Origin: Mycobacterium ostraviense
GTDB taxonomy: Bacteria; Actinomycetota; Actinomycetes; Mycobacteriales; Mycobacteriaceae
DNA length: 64,000 bases
Reading direction: 5' to 3'
Assembly: GCF_002705925.1 (NCBI RefSeq)
Contig: NZ_NKRE01000001.1
Span: 412,878-476,877, forward strand
Within the stretch, counting starts at the first letter, position 1, and every line of letters starts with the position of its first letter. The notes under the pieces were generated by a model. The model did no database searches, had not been told where the DNA came from, and was given only the letters and a program-made list of their open reading frames with translations. Shown piece after piece: positions 48,601 through 57,922 of this stretch. Both the position numbers and the translations under genes were made by a program.

Positions 48601-49362
48601 GTGGCTGCCGGCATACCAGATGCCCGGCAGCCCAACCCGGTTGCGAATATCCGCCAGATCCCGGCCGGACAACATCGCGACCGGGCACTGCATCGACAAA
48701 TCCGCCAGCGCCTCGGCCGCGCCGTCGACCAGCGTGGCGAGGTCGGGGTCCGGCACGATCTCCGACAGCGTGCTGTCGTAATTCACACAGACGAACGGCT
48801 GCCGGCCGGAGACCATCCCGATCACCTGACCATAGGAATCCAGCGCGTTGGGGCGCCGCGACATGCATTCGTCGCCGGTGCGGACCATGACGTCGGAGAG
48901 ATCGGCGACGACGACGTCGGCGCCGCAGTGCAGTAGTTCGTCGGGATGCCCCTCCTGGTCGAGACCGACGACGTAGGCGAAGCCGCACTCACGGGCCGCC
49001 GCCACCCCGCCGCTATCACCCGCGACCACCGCCGACCGCTCCGCGGCCACTCCCAGTTTGCCGGCGGCCGCTAACAGGCCGATGCAGTAGCGCTTGGTGG
49101 GGAGTTCCGGTGCCCCCGCGGGGGCTCGCTCGACCCGGGCGGTGAACGGTTCGGCGATCCCCGTCGCCTCCAGGACTCGGATGCTGTGGCCGGCCGGCGA
49201 GTAGAGGGCGGTGACCAAACCGGCCTGGCGGAGCCTATGGGCAAGCGCGAGGGTCGACTCCATCACCGAGTTGTCGGGCTCGGGTCGCGTCGACACGGCA
49301 GGAGTGTCGAGAACGAAGATCACCCCGTCGTGCCGACGCGGATCGATCGTGAACGACTTCAT
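45649..49362 (-). CDS. OtsB1-like fusion: two HAD domains plus GH65 glycoside phosphorylase-like domain
   Basis: A 1237-residue three-part protein like M. tuberculosis OtsB1 (Rv2006, 1327). Part 1 (about 1-160) is a beta-phosphoglucomutase-like HAD domain whose motif I reads IFVLDTP, so the nucleophilic Asp is Val. Part 2 (about 185-430) is trehalose-phosphatase-like (AMLSGRDLADIRNRVGLPGIWYAGSHG, GRGVVELRPDVDWDKGTA, YIGGDLTDEDAFDAV), but its motif I reads VNYDSTL instead of DYDGTL; the nucleophile is Asn. Part 3 (about 445-1230) is GH65 with an intact acid in TINGVIGPDEFHSGYP and MYPWQSGSDG. By family knowledge this domain phosphorolyses or hydrolyses alpha-glucosides such as trehalose. Trehalose-6-phosphatase activity is unlikely. 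Confidence 0.9.
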   Translation of the reverse strand: MKSFTIDPRRHDGVIFVLDTPAVSTRPEPDNSVMESTLALAHRLRQAGLVTALYSPAGHSIRVLEATGIAEPFTARVERAPAGAPELPTKRYCIGLLAAAGKLGVAAERSAVVAGDSGGVAAARECGFAYVVGLDQEGHPDELLHCGADVVVADLSDVMVRTGDECMSRRPNALDSYGQVIGMVSGRQPFVCVNYDSTLSEIVPDPDLATLVDGAAEALADLSMQCPVAMLSGRDLADIRNRVGLPGIWYAGSHGFDLMAPDGTRYQHDAAAAAVPVMASAATTLQEELGPTSGAHVEHTRFGVRVHYGKVAHEQVPDVIAAAHRQSRRHGLRLITGRGVVELRPDVDWDKGTALAWIRDHVIESGVESGPQPGRVLPIYIGGDLTDEDAFDAVRFSGIGVVVRHDRDGDRPTAASFTLTSPTEARDFVRRGARWLAYDRETRARGWTFTWEGYDPPNEKLREALCTVGNGYFATRGAAPESKAGQVHYPGTYAAGVYNRLDDLVAGTRTAHESLVNLPNWLPLTFRIGDGDWLDLDAVTLLSYRQTLDLRGAVLTRELTYRDDAGRTTSITQHRFVAMNQVHVAALQTTVVAQDWEGTIEIRSTLDGDVRNSGVERYRDLASNHLQGLEKVALSENSVLMSVETTQSKIPVALAARTSVWHGDAPAPATYRLLDEEFEIGHQIFADLKPGQPLTVEKIVTLVTGRDVATSHPSTGAERRLARQGRFAETCAAHRLAWAHLWERVSIEFSNHTEELRVLRLHLLHLLQTVSYNSEELDVGVPARGLHGEAYRGHIFWDELFIFPVLNLRVPTVTRSLLRYRHRRLVEARGAAKLAGYRGAMYPWQSGSDGREESPEQHLNPRSGRWRPDASHRAHHIGIAVAYNVWNFYQVTGDLAYMIDYGTEMMAEIARFWVSRATYDRDRDRYTINGVIGPDEFHSGYPDRPYDGVDNNAYTNVMAVWVILRAIDALQLMPLPNRLDLCEELGLTDEELAHWDHVSRRMFVPFHDGVISQFEGYEQLLELDWDAYRRRYRNIQRLDRILEAEDDDVNRYRASKQADVLMLLYLLSADELRELLDRLDYHLDPRRIPEMVDYYLARTSHGSTLSAVVHGWVLARANRDRALEFFQQVLKSDIADIQGGTTSEGVHLAAMAGSVDFVQRCFTGLEIRGDRIVLSPLWPEYLGALGFPIHYRGNHLHLRVSGKGAEISVEPRDVPPVEVECRGRVERLVPGSVVRFT

Positions 49363-49466
49363 CGCGGGGATCCCCCTAGGCCCGGGTACTCAACGTCCAA
49401 TGGTCGCGCGCGTTTGCAACGGCGAGAACCCTTTCCGGGCCATCCGAGCATTTCGGCAGCCGATTA

Positions 49467-49480
49467 GTGACAAAGGTCCC
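49467..49480 (-). promoter_or_regulatory. Possible DosR box upstream of the OtsB1-like gene
   Basis: On the minus strand GGGACCTTTGTCAC lies 104 bases before the ATG. It resembles the DosR dormancy-regulator site (GGGACTTTAGTCCC-like palindrome) at 11 of 14 positions. M. tuberculosis otsB1 is a DosR-regulon gene as I recall, which gives the match some weight. The rest of the 178-base gap to ctaB shows no gene. Confidence 0.4.
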
Positions 49481-49540
49481 GTCGAGCTGAGGCAGCTCGG
49501 CCATGGCGGCACGCCGCTCGGAACTACGGCCGCTTGAAAA

Positions 49541-50524
49541 CTAGAGCAGGGTAGGCAGGCCCAACGCCGAGTCGACCGCCAATGCGCAGAAGACCAACGC
49601 CAGATAGTTGTTCGACTGCAGGAACAAGCGCAGCGGCTTGACCGGCTCACCGGCGCGGACACCCGCGTCCAACTGATGTGCCATCGCCAGGAACCACGCA
49701 CCCGCCACCACGGCCACCGCGGCGTACAGCCACCCGGTCGCCGGCGTCAGCGCCAGCGTCGCCAACACGGTCAGCCAGGTGTAGATCAAGATCTGCCTGG
49801 TGACCTGACGTTCGGTCGCAACCGCGGGCAGCATGGGCACGCCGGCCTCTTGGTAGTCCTCCTTGTAGCGCATCGCCAGGGCCCAGGTATGCGGCGGCGT
49901 CCAGAAGAAGACGATCGCGAACATCGCCAGCGCCGGCCACGCCAGGGTGCCGGTGACCGCCGACCAGCCGATCATCACCGGCATGCAGCCGGCCGCCCCG
50001 CCCCACACCACGTTCTGGGAGGTGCGGCGCTTGAGCAGCAACGTGTAGACGAACACGTAGAACGCCACCGTCGCCAACGCCAGCAGCCCCGACAGCAAGT
50101 TCGTCGTCCACCACAGCCAGAGAACGGAGACCACCGTCAGCGCCAAACCGAAGGCCAGCGCGCTTCTGGTCGGCACCGCGGCACGTGCGAGCGGCCGGCG
50201 CGCCGTCCGCTTCATCACCTTGTCGATGTCGGCGTCGGCCACACAGTTGAGGGTGTTCGCGCCGCCGGCGGCCATCATCCCGCCGATCAGCGTGTTGAGA
50301 ATGACCAGCGGATGGACGCTGCCGCGATCGGCAAGCAGCATCGCCGGAATGGCGGTGACCAGCAGCAGCTCGATGACCCGCGGCTTGGTCAACGCCAGGT
50401 AGGCCAACGCTGTTGCGAGCGCGCGGCTCTTCTTCGACGTCGCGGTGCCTGGCGCGTAGTGGCGCCTGGCCATGCCAGGTATGCCAGGTATGCGGCCCGT
50501 CGCGACGCGGCCACGATCGCTCAC
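49541..50524 (-). CDS. ctaB: Protoheme IX farnesyltransferase (heme O synthase) CtaB
   Basis: A 327-residue UbiA-family membrane prenyltransferase adding a farnesyl chain to heme B, giving heme O. The start is GTG 50524 with GAGGAG seven bases upstream. About 30 unconserved residues precede [22 protein letters not shown]. Asp-rich substrate motifs are [20 protein letters not shown] (NxxxD) and the second loop [14 protein letters not shown]; nine hydrophobic segments are seen. Its partner ctaA lies at 41.8 kb and shares a promoter element. Confidence 0.94.
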   Translation of the reverse strand: MSDRGRVATGRIPGIPGMARRHYAPGTATSKKSRALATALAYLALTKPRVIELLLVTAIPAMLLADRGSVHPLVILNTLIGGMMAAGGANTLNCVADADIDKVMKRTARRPLARAAVPTRSALAFGLALTVVSVLWLWWTTNLLSGLLALATVAFYVFVYTLLLKRRTSQNVVWGGAAGCMPVMIGWSAVTGTLAWPALAMFAIVFFWTPPHTWALAMRYKEDYQEAGVPMLPAVATERQVTRQILIYTWLTVLATLALTPATGWLYAAVAVVAGAWFLAMAHQLDAGVRAGEPVKPLRLFLQSNNYLALVFCALAVDSALGLPTLL

Positions 50525-50556
50525 GAAATAACTCCTCGGGGAACGGCCGCGCACAG

Positions 50557-50577
50557 CTTCTACTACGCACGATGGTA
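50557..50577 (-). promoter_or_regulatory. ctaB upstream element shared with ctaA
   Basis: CTTCTACTACGC at 50557-50568 (plus-strand reading) is identical to 41751-41762 before ctaA. Here it continues ACGATGGTAG, forming an imperfect dyad with the CTAC start. It lies 33 bases upstream of the ctaB GTG, in opposite orientation relative to the gene from the ctaA copy, as expected for a near-palindromic protein site. Confidence 0.45.
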
Positions 50578-50596
50578 GACGGCGTCGCCGCGGCAG

Positions 50597-50645
50597 CAGT
50601 GCCGCAGGGTCGATTCACAGCAATTTTTCCGGCCTTGCGGCACTG
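50597..50645. repeat. Inverted repeat in the ctaB-tkt divergent region
   Basis: Perfect 10-base arms CAGTGCCGCA (50597-50606) and TGCGGCACTG (50636-50645) are separated by 29 bases containing a T-run. The gap of 293 bases between ctaB and tkt otherwise shows a possible tkt -10 TAGGGT near 50759. It could be an RNA hairpin or a looped operator. Confidence 0.6.
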
Positions 50646-50817
50646 ATTGCACAGCGTACGCAGCCGACAGGCTATTTTCACAGTGCTGTTGGACGCTTTG
50701 CGACAGGCCGCGATGGTTACTCCAACTTGGGGCCTGCAACCGCCGGCCATCCCGCACTAGGGTGGGATTGATCAGTTTGATGACCCTGGACTGCGGACTG
50801 AACTGAGGACTGAATCT

Positions 50818-52908
50818 GTGACCACACTCGAAGAGATCTCGACGCTTACGCAACCGCGCCACCCCGACGACTGGACCGAGATCGATTCGGCTGCGGTCGA
50901 CACCATCCGGGTGCTTGCCGCGGACGCTGTCCAAAAGGTCGGCAACGGTCACCCCGGAACAGCCATGAGTCTGGCTCCGCTGGCCTACACCCTATTTCAG
51001 CGCACGATGGTTCACGATCCGAGCGACACCACCTGGCTGGGCCGCGACCGATTCGTGTTGTCGTGCGGGCACAGCAGCCTGACGCTCTACATCCAGCTCT
51101 ACCTCGGCGGCTTCGGCCTCGAACTATCCGACATCGAGTCGCTGCGCACCTGGGGTTCCAAGACTCCCGGACACCCGGAATTCCGGCACACCCGAGGTGT
51201 GGAGATCACCACCGGCCCGCTGGGTCAGGGGCTGGCGTCGGCGGTCGGGATGGCCATGGCGTCGCGGTACGAACGTGGTCTGTTCGACCCGGACGCCGAG
51301 CCGGGCACCAGCCCCTTCGACCACCACATCTACGTGATCGCCTCCGACGGGGACATCGAGGAAGGGGTGACGTCCGAAGCGTCGTCTCTGGCCGCCGTTC
51401 AGCAGCTGGGCAACCTGATCGTGTTCTACGACCACAACCAGATCTCGATCGAGGACGACACCAACATCGCGCTGTGCGAGGACACCGCCGCCCGCTACCG
51501 CGCCTACGGCTGGCACGTGCAGGAGGTGGAGGGCGGCGAAAACGTCGTCGGGATCGAAGAGGCCATCGCCAACGCGAAGGCCGTCACCGACCGGCCATCG
51601 TTCATCTCGCTGCGGACCATCATCGGCTACCCGGCGCCGAATCTGATGAACACCGGTAAGGCGCACGGCGCGGCCCTCGGCGACGACGAGGTGGCCGCCG
51701 TCAAGAAGGTGTTGGGATTCGACCCCGACAAGACATTCGAGGTTCGCGAGGACGTCCTCACCCACACCCGGGGTCTGGTGGCTCGTGGCAAAGAAGCCCA
51801 CGACCGCTGGCAGGTCGAGTTCGACGCCTGGGCACAACGCGAACCGGAACGCAAGGCGCTCCTGGATAGGTTGACCGCCGAGCAGTTGCCCGACGGCTGG
51901 GACGACGACCTGCCGCATTGGGAACCCGGGTCCAAAGCGCTGGCCACCCGAGCGGCCTCCGGCGAGGTGCTTTCTGCCCTGGGACCGAAGCTGCCGGAGT
52001 TGTGGGGTGGGTCCGCGGACCTGGCGGGCAGCAACAACACCACCATGAAGGGTGCGGATTCCTTTGGCCCGCCGTCGATTTCGACCAAGGATTACACCGC
52101 GCACTGGTATGGCCGAACCCTGCACTTCGGGGTCCGCGAACATGCGATGGGCGCCATCCTGTCCGGCATCGTGCTGCACGGCCCCACCCGCGCCTATGGC
52201 GGCACGTTCTTACAGTTCTCCGATTACATGCGCCCGGCGGTGCGGCTGGCTGCTCTGATGGATATCGACACCATCTACGTCTGGACGCACGACTCGATCG
52301 GGCTGGGCGAGGATGGGCCGACCCACCAGCCGATCGAGCACCTTGCGGCGCTGCGGGCGATTCCCCAGCTCTCGGTGGTACGCCCGGGCGACGCCAACGA
52401 GACCGCATATGCCTGGCGCACGATACTGGCCCGCGGCAACGGCAGCGGTCCGGTCGGGTTGATTTTGACCCGGCAGGGCCTACCGATACTCGAGGGCACC
52501 AGCGCCGAGGGTGTCGCCCGTGGCGGGTATGTGCTCGGCGACGACAGCGATGACGAGCCTGACGTGGTGATAATCGCTACCGGCTCGGAGCTGCAGCTCG
52601 CGGTCGAGGCGCAGAAGTTGTTGGCGGACAAGGACATCATCGCGCGAGTGGTGTCGATGCCCTGCGTGGAGTGGTTCGAGTCCCAGCCACCGGACTACCG
52701 CGACAGCGTGTTGCCGCCGTCGGTCTCGGCCAGGGTCGCCGTCGAGGCCGGTGTCGCGCAGTGCTGGCACAAACTGGTCGGGGATACCGGCGAGATCATC
52801 TCGATCGAGCACTACGGCGAATCCGCCGACTACAAGACGTTGTTCCGGGAATTCGGCTTTACCGCGCAAGCGGTTGCCGCCGCCGCGGAACGAGCACTCG
52901 ACAACTGA
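50818..52908 (+). CDS. tkt: Transketolase
   Basis: A 696-residue thiamine-diphosphate enzyme of the pentose phosphate pathway. Cofactor and metal motif is [39 protein letters not shown]. The N-terminal substrate histidine is in [17 protein letters not shown], and the catalytic Glu is in [15 protein letters not shown]. The start is GTG 50818. First gene of tkt-tal-zwf2-opcA-pgl; tal follows after 14 bases. Confidence 0.98.
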   Translation: MTTLEEISTLTQPRHPDDWTEIDSAAVDTIRVLAADAVQKVGNGHPGTAMSLAPLAYTLFQRTMVHDPSDTTWLGRDRFVLSCGHSSLTLYIQLYLGGFGLELSDIESLRTWGSKTPGHPEFRHTRGVEITTGPLGQGLASAVGMAMASRYERGLFDPDAEPGTSPFDHHIYVIASDGDIEEGVTSEASSLAAVQQLGNLIVFYDHNQISIEDDTNIALCEDTAARYRAYGWHVQEVEGGENVVGIEEAIANAKAVTDRPSFISLRTIIGYPAPNLMNTGKAHGAALGDDEVAAVKKVLGFDPDKTFEVREDVLTHTRGLVARGKEAHDRWQVEFDAWAQREPERKALLDRLTAEQLPDGWDDDLPHWEPGSKALATRAASGEVLSALGPKLPELWGGSADLAGSNNTTMKGADSFGPPSISTKDYTAHWYGRTLHFGVREHAMGAILSGIVLHGPTRAYGGTFLQFSDYMRPAVRLAALMDIDTIYVWTHDSIGLGEDGPTHQPIEHLAALRAIPQLSVVRPGDANETAYAWRTILARGNGSGPVGLILTRQGLPILEGTSAEGVARGGYVLGDDSDDEPDVVIIATGSELQLAVEAQKLLADKDIIARVVSMPCVEWFESQPPDYRDSVLPPSVSARVAVEAGVAQCWHKLVGDTGEIISIEHYGESADYKTLFREFGFTAQAVAAAAERALDN

Positions 52909-52922
52909 GAAAGGGCGTTTCC

Positions 52923-54041
52923 ATGAGTCAGAACCCCAACCTCGCCGCGCTCAGCGCCGTGGGCGTATCCGTGTGGCTGGACGACCTGTCCCGCGACCGA
53001 CTGAATTCGGGCAATCTGCAGGAGCTGATCGACACCAAGTGTGTCGTCGGCGTGACCACTAATCCGTCGATCTTCCAGAAGGCGCTGGCCGAAGGCGATG
53101 CCTACAACGGCCAGATCGCCGAGCTGGCCGAGCGCGGAGCTGACGTGGACGCCACGGTGCGCACCGCCACCACCGACGACGTGCGCCGGGCTTGCGACGT
53201 GTTCGCTCCGGTGTGGGAGGCTTCCGACGGACTGGACGGCCGGGTGTCGATCGAGGTCGACCCGCGGCTTGCGCACGACACCGACAAGACGATCCAGCAG
53301 GCTGTCGAGCTGTGGAAGATCGTCGACCGGCCAAACCTGTTCATCAAGATTCCGGCCACGAAGGCCGGCCTGCCCGCCATCACCGCGGTTCTGGCCGAAG
53401 GCATTTCGGTCAACGTCACGTTGATCTTCTCCGTCGAACGCTACCGTGAGGTCGTGGACGCCTACCTGGCCGGAATCGAGAAGGCACGAGAAGCCGGCCA
53501 GGACCTATCCAAGATCCACTCGGTGGCATCGTTTTTCGTGTCCAGGGTGGACACCGAAATCGACAAACGGCTGGAAAAGCTCGGATCGCAGGACGCAGTG
53601 GCATTGCGCGGGCAGGCCGGGGTGGCCAACGCCCGCCTCGCCTATGCCGCCTACCAGGAAGTCTTCGGGGGCGGAGATCGTTTCCGAGCCCTCAAGACCC
53701 ACGGCGCCCGCGTACAACGCCCCCTGTGGGCTTCGACCGGCGTCAAGAACCCCGACTACGCCGACACTCTCTATGTCACCGAGTTGGCGGCCCCCGACAC
53801 AGTGAACACCATGCCGGAACCGACGCTGGACGCCGTCGCCGATCATGGCGTGATCAAAGGAGATACCGTCAGCGGCACCGCATCCGACGCGCAGCAGGTA
53901 TTCGACAAACTTCAGGCGGCCGGCGTCGACCTTGACGATGTGTTCGTCGTACTGGAGGACGAAGGCGTGGCGAAGTTCGAGGCGGCGTGGACCGAGCTGC
54001 TCAAAGAGACTCAGGCGCAGCTCGACTCCGTAACCAAATGA
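52923..54041 (+). CDS. tal: Transaldolase
   Basis: A 372-residue enzyme transferring dihydroxyacetone units between sugar phosphates. The Schiff-base lysine is in [16 protein letters not shown]. Other family motifs are [13 protein letters not shown] and [18 protein letters not shown]. It is the long actinobacterial form. AAAGGG precedes the ATG. Its stop overlaps the zwf2 start (ATGA). Confidence 0.98.
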   Translation: MSQNPNLAALSAVGVSVWLDDLSRDRLNSGNLQELIDTKCVVGVTTNPSIFQKALAEGDAYNGQIAELAERGADVDATVRTATTDDVRRACDVFAPVWEASDGLDGRVSIEVDPRLAHDTDKTIQQAVELWKIVDRPNLFIKIPATKAGLPAITAVLAEGISVNVTLIFSVERYREVVDAYLAGIEKAREAGQDLSKIHSVASFFVSRVDTEIDKRLEKLGSQDAVALRGQAGVANARLAYAAYQEVFGGGDRFRALKTHGARVQRPLWASTGVKNPDYADTLYVTELAAPDTVNTMPEPTLDAVADHGVIKGDTVSGTASDAQQVFDKLQAAGVDLDDVFVVLEDEGVAKFEAAWTELLKETQAQLDSVTK

Positions 54042-55588
54042 GCGCAGCTCGCAACTCCGCCGCCACGCAGTGGCACAACCCGCTGCGCGACAAGCTGGAC
54101 AAGCGGCTGCCCAGAATCGCGGGTTCGTGCGGCATGGTGATTTTCGGCGTCACCGGCGACCTGGCCCGCAAGAAGGTGATGCCGGCCATCTACGACCTGG
54201 CCAACCGGGGGCTGCTACCGCCCACGTTCGCCCTGGTGGGATTCGCCCGCAGAGACTGGGACACTCAAGATTTCGGCCAGGTGGTCTACCAGGCGGTCAA
54301 AGAACACTGCCGGACCCCGTTCCGGCAGGAGAACTGGGATCGGCTGGCCGAGGGGTTTCGTTTCGTACCAGGCTCTTTCGATGACGAGCAGGCGTTCGCA
54401 CGGCTCGCCGAGACGCTGGACAAACTCGACGCCGAGCGTGGCACCGGCGGCAATCACGCCTTCTACCTGGCCATCCCGCCCAAGGCATTCCCGGTGGTCT
54501 CCGAGCAGCTGCACAAGTCGGGACTGGCCCGTCCGCAGAGCGGCCGCTGGAGCCGGGTCGTCATCGAGAAACCGTTCGGCCATGACCTGGACAGTGCCCG
54601 TGAGCTGAACCGGGCGGTCAACGCGGTCTTTCCGGAGGAGTCGGTCTTCCGCATCGACCACTACCTGGGCAAAGAGACGGTGCAGAACATTCTGGCGCTG
54701 CGGTTCGCCAATCAATTCTGGGATCCGATCTGGAATGCGCACTATGTCGACCATGTGCAGATCACCATGGCCGAAGACATCGGCCTGGGCGGTCGGGCCG
54801 GCTACTACGACGGTATCGGTGCGGCCCGTGACGTCATCCAGAACCACCTGATGCAGCTGCTGGCATTGACCGCGATGGAAGAGCCGGTCAGCTTCAAACC
54901 GTCTGCGTTGCAGGCGGAAAAAATCAAGGTGCTCTCGGCAACTCGGCTTGCCGAGCCGCTCGACGAGACCAGCAGCCGTGGGCAATACACGGCCGGCTGG
55001 CAGGGCGGGGAAAAAGTGGTGGGTCTGCTCGACGAGGAAGGTTTCGCCGAGGACTCCACCACCGAGACGTTCGCCGCGATCACTCTGGAGGTCGACACCC
55101 GCCGCTGGGCCGGTGTGCCCTTCTATCTACGCACCGGAAAGCGGCTGGGCCGCAGGGTGACTGAGATCGCGCTGGTCTTCAAGCGGGCGCCGCATCTACC
55201 GTTCGACGCCACCATGACCGACGAGCTCGGAGCCAACGCCTTGGTCATCCGGGTGCAACCGGATGAAGGGATGACCCTGCGGTTCGGATCCAAGGTCCCG
55301 GGCAGTGCGATGGAAGTCCGCGACGTCAACATGGACTTCTCCTACGGCTCGGCGTTCGCCGAAGACTCGCCGGAAGCCTACGAGCGGCTCATCCTCGACG
55401 TACTCCTCGGCGAACCGTCGCTGTTTCCCGTCAATGCGGAGGTCGAGTTGGCTTGGGAAATACTGGATCCCGTCCTGGATTACTGGGCGGCGCACGGCAA
55501 ACCCGACCCCTACGAGGCCGGCACGTGGGGCCCGGATTCGGCCTTCCAGATGCTGCACCGCACCGGCCGGGAGTGGCGGCGCCCGTGA
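54038..55588 (+). CDS. zwf2: Glucose-6-phosphate 1-dehydrogenase
   Basis: The 516-residue first enzyme of the oxidative pentose phosphate pathway, making NADPH (or F420-independent reductant). NADP-binding motif [18 protein letters not shown] (about 38-55), substrate motif [13 protein letters not shown] with catalytic His/Lys, and EKPFGHDL are intact. ATG 54038 overlaps the tal stop. Its TGA stop is the first three bases of a duplicated MIRU repeat that separates it from opcA. Confidence 0.98.
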   Translation: MSAARNSAATQWHNPLRDKLDKRLPRIAGSCGMVIFGVTGDLARKKVMPAIYDLANRGLLPPTFALVGFARRDWDTQDFGQVVYQAVKEHCRTPFRQENWDRLAEGFRFVPGSFDDEQAFARLAETLDKLDAERGTGGNHAFYLAIPPKAFPVVSEQLHKSGLARPQSGRWSRVVIEKPFGHDLDSARELNRAVNAVFPEESVFRIDHYLGKETVQNILALRFANQFWDPIWNAHYVDHVQITMAEDIGLGGRAGYYDGIGAARDVIQNHLMQLLALTAMEEPVSFKPSALQAEKIKVLSATRLAEPLDETSSRGQYTAGWQGGEKVVGLLDEEGFAEDSTTETFAAITLEVDTRRWAGVPFYLRTGKRLGRRVTEIALVFKRAPHLPFDATMTDELGANALVIRVQPDEGMTLRFGSKVPGSAMEVRDVNMDFSYGSAFAEDSPEAYERLILDVLLGEPSLFPVNAEVELAWEILDPVLDYWAAHGKPDPYEAGTWGPDSAFQMLHRTGREWRRP

Positions 55589-55691
55589 TCCGCGCCGGCG
55601 ACGATGCACTGCGAAGCGATGAAAAGGAGCGGCGCACATGATCCGCGCCGGCGACGATGCACTGCGAAGCAGTGAGAAGGAGCGGCGCACA
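55586..55691 (+). repeat. MIRU repeat, two tandem 53-base units
   Basis: Units 55586-55638 and 55639-55691 are identical except for a few bases in the middle (GCGATGAAA versus GCAGTGAGA). They contain the MIRU hallmarks GATCCGCGCCGGCGACGATGC and AGGAGCGGCGCACA. The first unit starts with the TGA stop of zwf2; the last base of the second is the A of the opcA ATG. Each unit carries a ribosome site and ends at an ATG, as known for 53-base MIRUs between operon genes. Copy number is expected to vary between strains. Confidence 0.95.
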
Positions 55692-56602
55692 TGATCGTCG
55701 ATCTGCCCGAAACCACCACCACCGCAGTCAATAAGAAGCTCGACGAGCTACGCGCAAGGATCGGCGCTGTCACGATGGGCCGGGTCCTGACGCTGATCAT
55801 CGCCCCGGACAGTGAGGCGATGTTCGAAGAATCCATCGAAGCCGCCAACTCCGCCAGCCATGAACATCCCAGCCGGATCATCGTGGTGATGCGAGGTGAC
55901 CCGTACGCCGAGAAACCGCGCCTGGACGCCCAACTGCGGGTGGGCGCCGACGCCGGCGCCGGGGAGGTCGTGGTGCTGCGACTGTCCGGCCCCCTCTCCG
56001 GCCACGCCCACAGCGTCGTGATCCCTTTCCTGCTGCCCGACATCCCGGTAGTGGTCTGGTGGCCCGACATCGCTCCGGCGGTACCTGCCCAGGATCCCTT
56101 GGGCAAGTTGGCGATTCGCCGCATCATGGACGCCACCAATGGCGTCGACCCGCTGTCGGCGATCAAGAGCCGGCTACCCGGATACACCGCCGGCGACACC
56201 GATTTGGCCTGGAGCCGCATCACCTATTGGCGGGCATTGCTGACCTCTGCCGTCGACCAGCCGCCCCACGAACCGATCGAGTCGGCGCTCGTCTCGGGCT
56301 TGAAGACCGAGCCGGCGCTCGACATCCTGGCTGGCTGGCTGGCCAGCCGGATCGACGGTCCGGTCCGCCGTGCGGTCGGCAAACTCCAAGTCGAGCTGGT
56401 GCGCAAGAGCGAGACCATCGTGTTGAGCCGACCGCAGGAAGGAACGACCGCCACCCTGAGCCGAACGGCCAGGCCCGATGCCCGGCTTCCGTTGGCGCGC
56501 AGGGTAACCGGGGAATGCCTGGCCGAAGATCTGCGCCGGCTGGACCCCGATGAAATCTACTTTGCGGCATTGGAAGGCATCAAGAAGGTGCAGTACGTAT
56601 GA
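55691..56602 (+). CDS. opcA: Glucose-6-phosphate dehydrogenase assembly protein OpcA
   Basis: A 303-residue OpcA protein that stabilises or activates G6P dehydrogenase. It begins [37 protein letters not shown]; further conserved parts are [15 protein letters not shown] and [16 protein letters not shown]. The ribosome site AAGGAG that serves its ATG lies within the second MIRU unit. It overlaps pgl by four bases. Confidence 0.95.
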   Translation: MIVDLPETTTTAVNKKLDELRARIGAVTMGRVLTLIIAPDSEAMFEESIEAANSASHEHPSRIIVVMRGDPYAEKPRLDAQLRVGADAGAGEVVVLRLSGPLSGHAHSVVIPFLLPDIPVVVWWPDIAPAVPAQDPLGKLAIRRIMDATNGVDPLSAIKSRLPGYTAGDTDLAWSRITYWRALLTSAVDQPPHEPIESALVSGLKTEPALDILAGWLASRIDGPVRRAVGKLQVELVRKSETIVLSRPQEGTTATLSRTARPDARLPLARRVTGECLAEDLRRLDPDEIYFAALEGIKKVQYV

Positions 56603-57339
56603 ACCTTGACGTCCAAACCTTTCCTGATAGCGAGAATCTGGTCGAGGCGGCCGGCCAGCGACTGATCCAGGCCATCGACAACGCCGTGGCGGCCAGGGGG
56701 CAGGCACTGATCGTGCTGACCGGCGGCGGCAACGGCATCGCGTTGCTGCGCTATCTCGGTGCGTCCGGGCCGCGGATCGACTGGTCGAAGATTCATCTGT
56801 TCTGGGGCGACGAGCGCTACGTCTCCGAGGAGGACGACGAGCGCAACGACAAGCAGGCGCGTGCGGCGTTGCTCGATCACGTCGACATCCCACCGGGCCA
56901 GGTGCACCCGATGGCCGCCAGTGACGGTGAGTTCGGCACCGACCTGGACGCCGCGGCACTGGCCTACGAACAGGTGCTGGCGGCCAATGCCGCACTGGGT
57001 GAGCGGGCACCGAATTTCGACGTCCACCTGTTGGGAATGGGGCCCGAAGGCCACGTCAACTCGTTGTTCCCGCACACTGCGGCCGTGCGTGAGACTACCC
57101 GTCTGGTGGTTCCCGTCGAAGACTCGCCCAAACCCCCGCCCCAACGAATCACCTTGACGCTACCGGCGATACAGCGCTCCCGCGAAGTGTGGCTGATCGT
57201 TTCCGGCCGGGCCAAGGCCGAGGCCGTGGCAGCTGCCATCGGCGGCGCGGACCCGGTTGCGGTGCCGGCGGCCGGGGCGGTCGGGCGGGAGAGCACACTG
57301 TGGCTGCTCGACGAGGAGGCCGCGGCCAAGCTCGGCTGA
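56599..57339 (+). CDS. pgl: 6-phosphogluconolactonase
   Basis: A 246-residue SugE/DevB-type lactonase hydrolysing 6-phosphogluconolactone. The family motifs are [27 protein letters not shown] and [22 protein letters not shown] 56599 overlaps the opcA stop (ATGA). Known as devB/Rv1445c in M. tuberculosis. Confidence 0.96.
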   Translation: MNLDVQTFPDSENLVEAAGQRLIQAIDNAVAARGQALIVLTGGGNGIALLRYLGASGPRIDWSKIHLFWGDERYVSEEDDERNDKQARAALLDHVDIPPGQVHPMAASDGEFGTDLDAAALAYEQVLAANAALGERAPNFDVHLLGMGPEGHVNSLFPHTAAVRETTRLVVPVEDSPKPPPQRITLTLPAIQRSREVWLIVSGRAKAEAVAAAIGGADPVAVPAAGAVGRESTLWLLDEEAAAKLG

Positions 57340-57388
57340 CAACGCGGTCCGCAGACTCCGAGCCGTGTCGCCTTCAAATGGCGCGATA

Positions 57389-57787
57389 ATGACCATCATG
57401 GCAGACAGAAGCGTGCGCAGCGGGCCGGAGCGCAGCCGGATCAAGACCCTCACCCAGGCGGCGCTGAACGCCGACAAGACGGTGGAGCAGGTCGAGGACG
57501 TCCTCGAAGGACTGGACAAGACGATGAAGGAGCTGAACAGTTCACTGACGGCTCTCAACACTACGGTGGAGCGGCTGGAGGGTGGCCTGGACCACCTGGA
57601 GGGCACATTATCCAGCCTGGACGATCTGGCCAAGCGGCTCATCGTGCTGGTCGAGCCGATCGAAGCCATCGTCGACCGGATCGACTACATCGTGAGCCTG
57701 GGCGAGACCGTGATGTCGCCGCTGTCGGTCACCGAGCACGCTGTCCGCGGCGTGTTGGACCGCCTACGCAACCGCGCGGTGCGTTAA
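57389..57787 (+). CDS. Small coiled-coil protein (Rv1444c-type)
   Basis: A 132-residue protein from ATG 57389; a second ATG at 57398 would give 129. Almost the whole chain is heptad-like: TVEQVEDVLEGLDKTMKELNSSLTALNTTVERLEGGLDHLEGTLSSLDDLAKRLIVLVEPIEAIVDRIDYIV. This predicts a long coiled coil. It is last in the pentose phosphate operon, 49 bases after pgl. No enzymatic motif; function unknown, perhaps structural or ATPase-regulating. Confidence 0.82.
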   Translation: MTIMADRSVRSGPERSRIKTLTQAALNADKTVEQVEDVLEGLDKTMKELNSSLTALNTTVERLEGGLDHLEGTLSSLDDLAKRLIVLVEPIEAIVDRIDYIVSLGETVMSPLSVTEHAVRGVLDRLRNRAVR

Positions 57788-57910
57788 CCGCGTGCGCGGC
57801 GGAAGCCCGCCGTCAATTCGCGTTGGGCGTGCCCGATACACCCCTACCAGCATTTCTTAGTGCTTTTTTTGCATATGTTCATATTTGTCTCCTACTACCG
57901 AAGACCGATT

Positions 57911-57922
57911 TACACTGCGGCG
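57911..57922 (+). promoter_or_regulatory. Leaderless promoter of the second PE_PGRS gene
   Basis: The -10 hexamer TACACT (57911-57916) ends six bases before the ATG at 57923. An upstream TTGTCT (57885-57890) is 20 bases away, longer than ideal. The preceding 57850-57900 is unusually A/T-rich for this genome. Confidence 0.45.

Noticed and set aside
50788..50815. Four ACTG repeats just before the tkt start (GGACTG... series)
   Set aside because: Too short and simple to distinguish from chance; no dyad or known motif.
57796..57870. Possible terminator after the pentose phosphate operon (stem CGGCGG/CCGCCG and a T-run)
   Set aside because: The stem is only six base pairs, and the T-run (57863-57870) is about 50 bases away and not adjacent. 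This does not make an intrinsic terminator.
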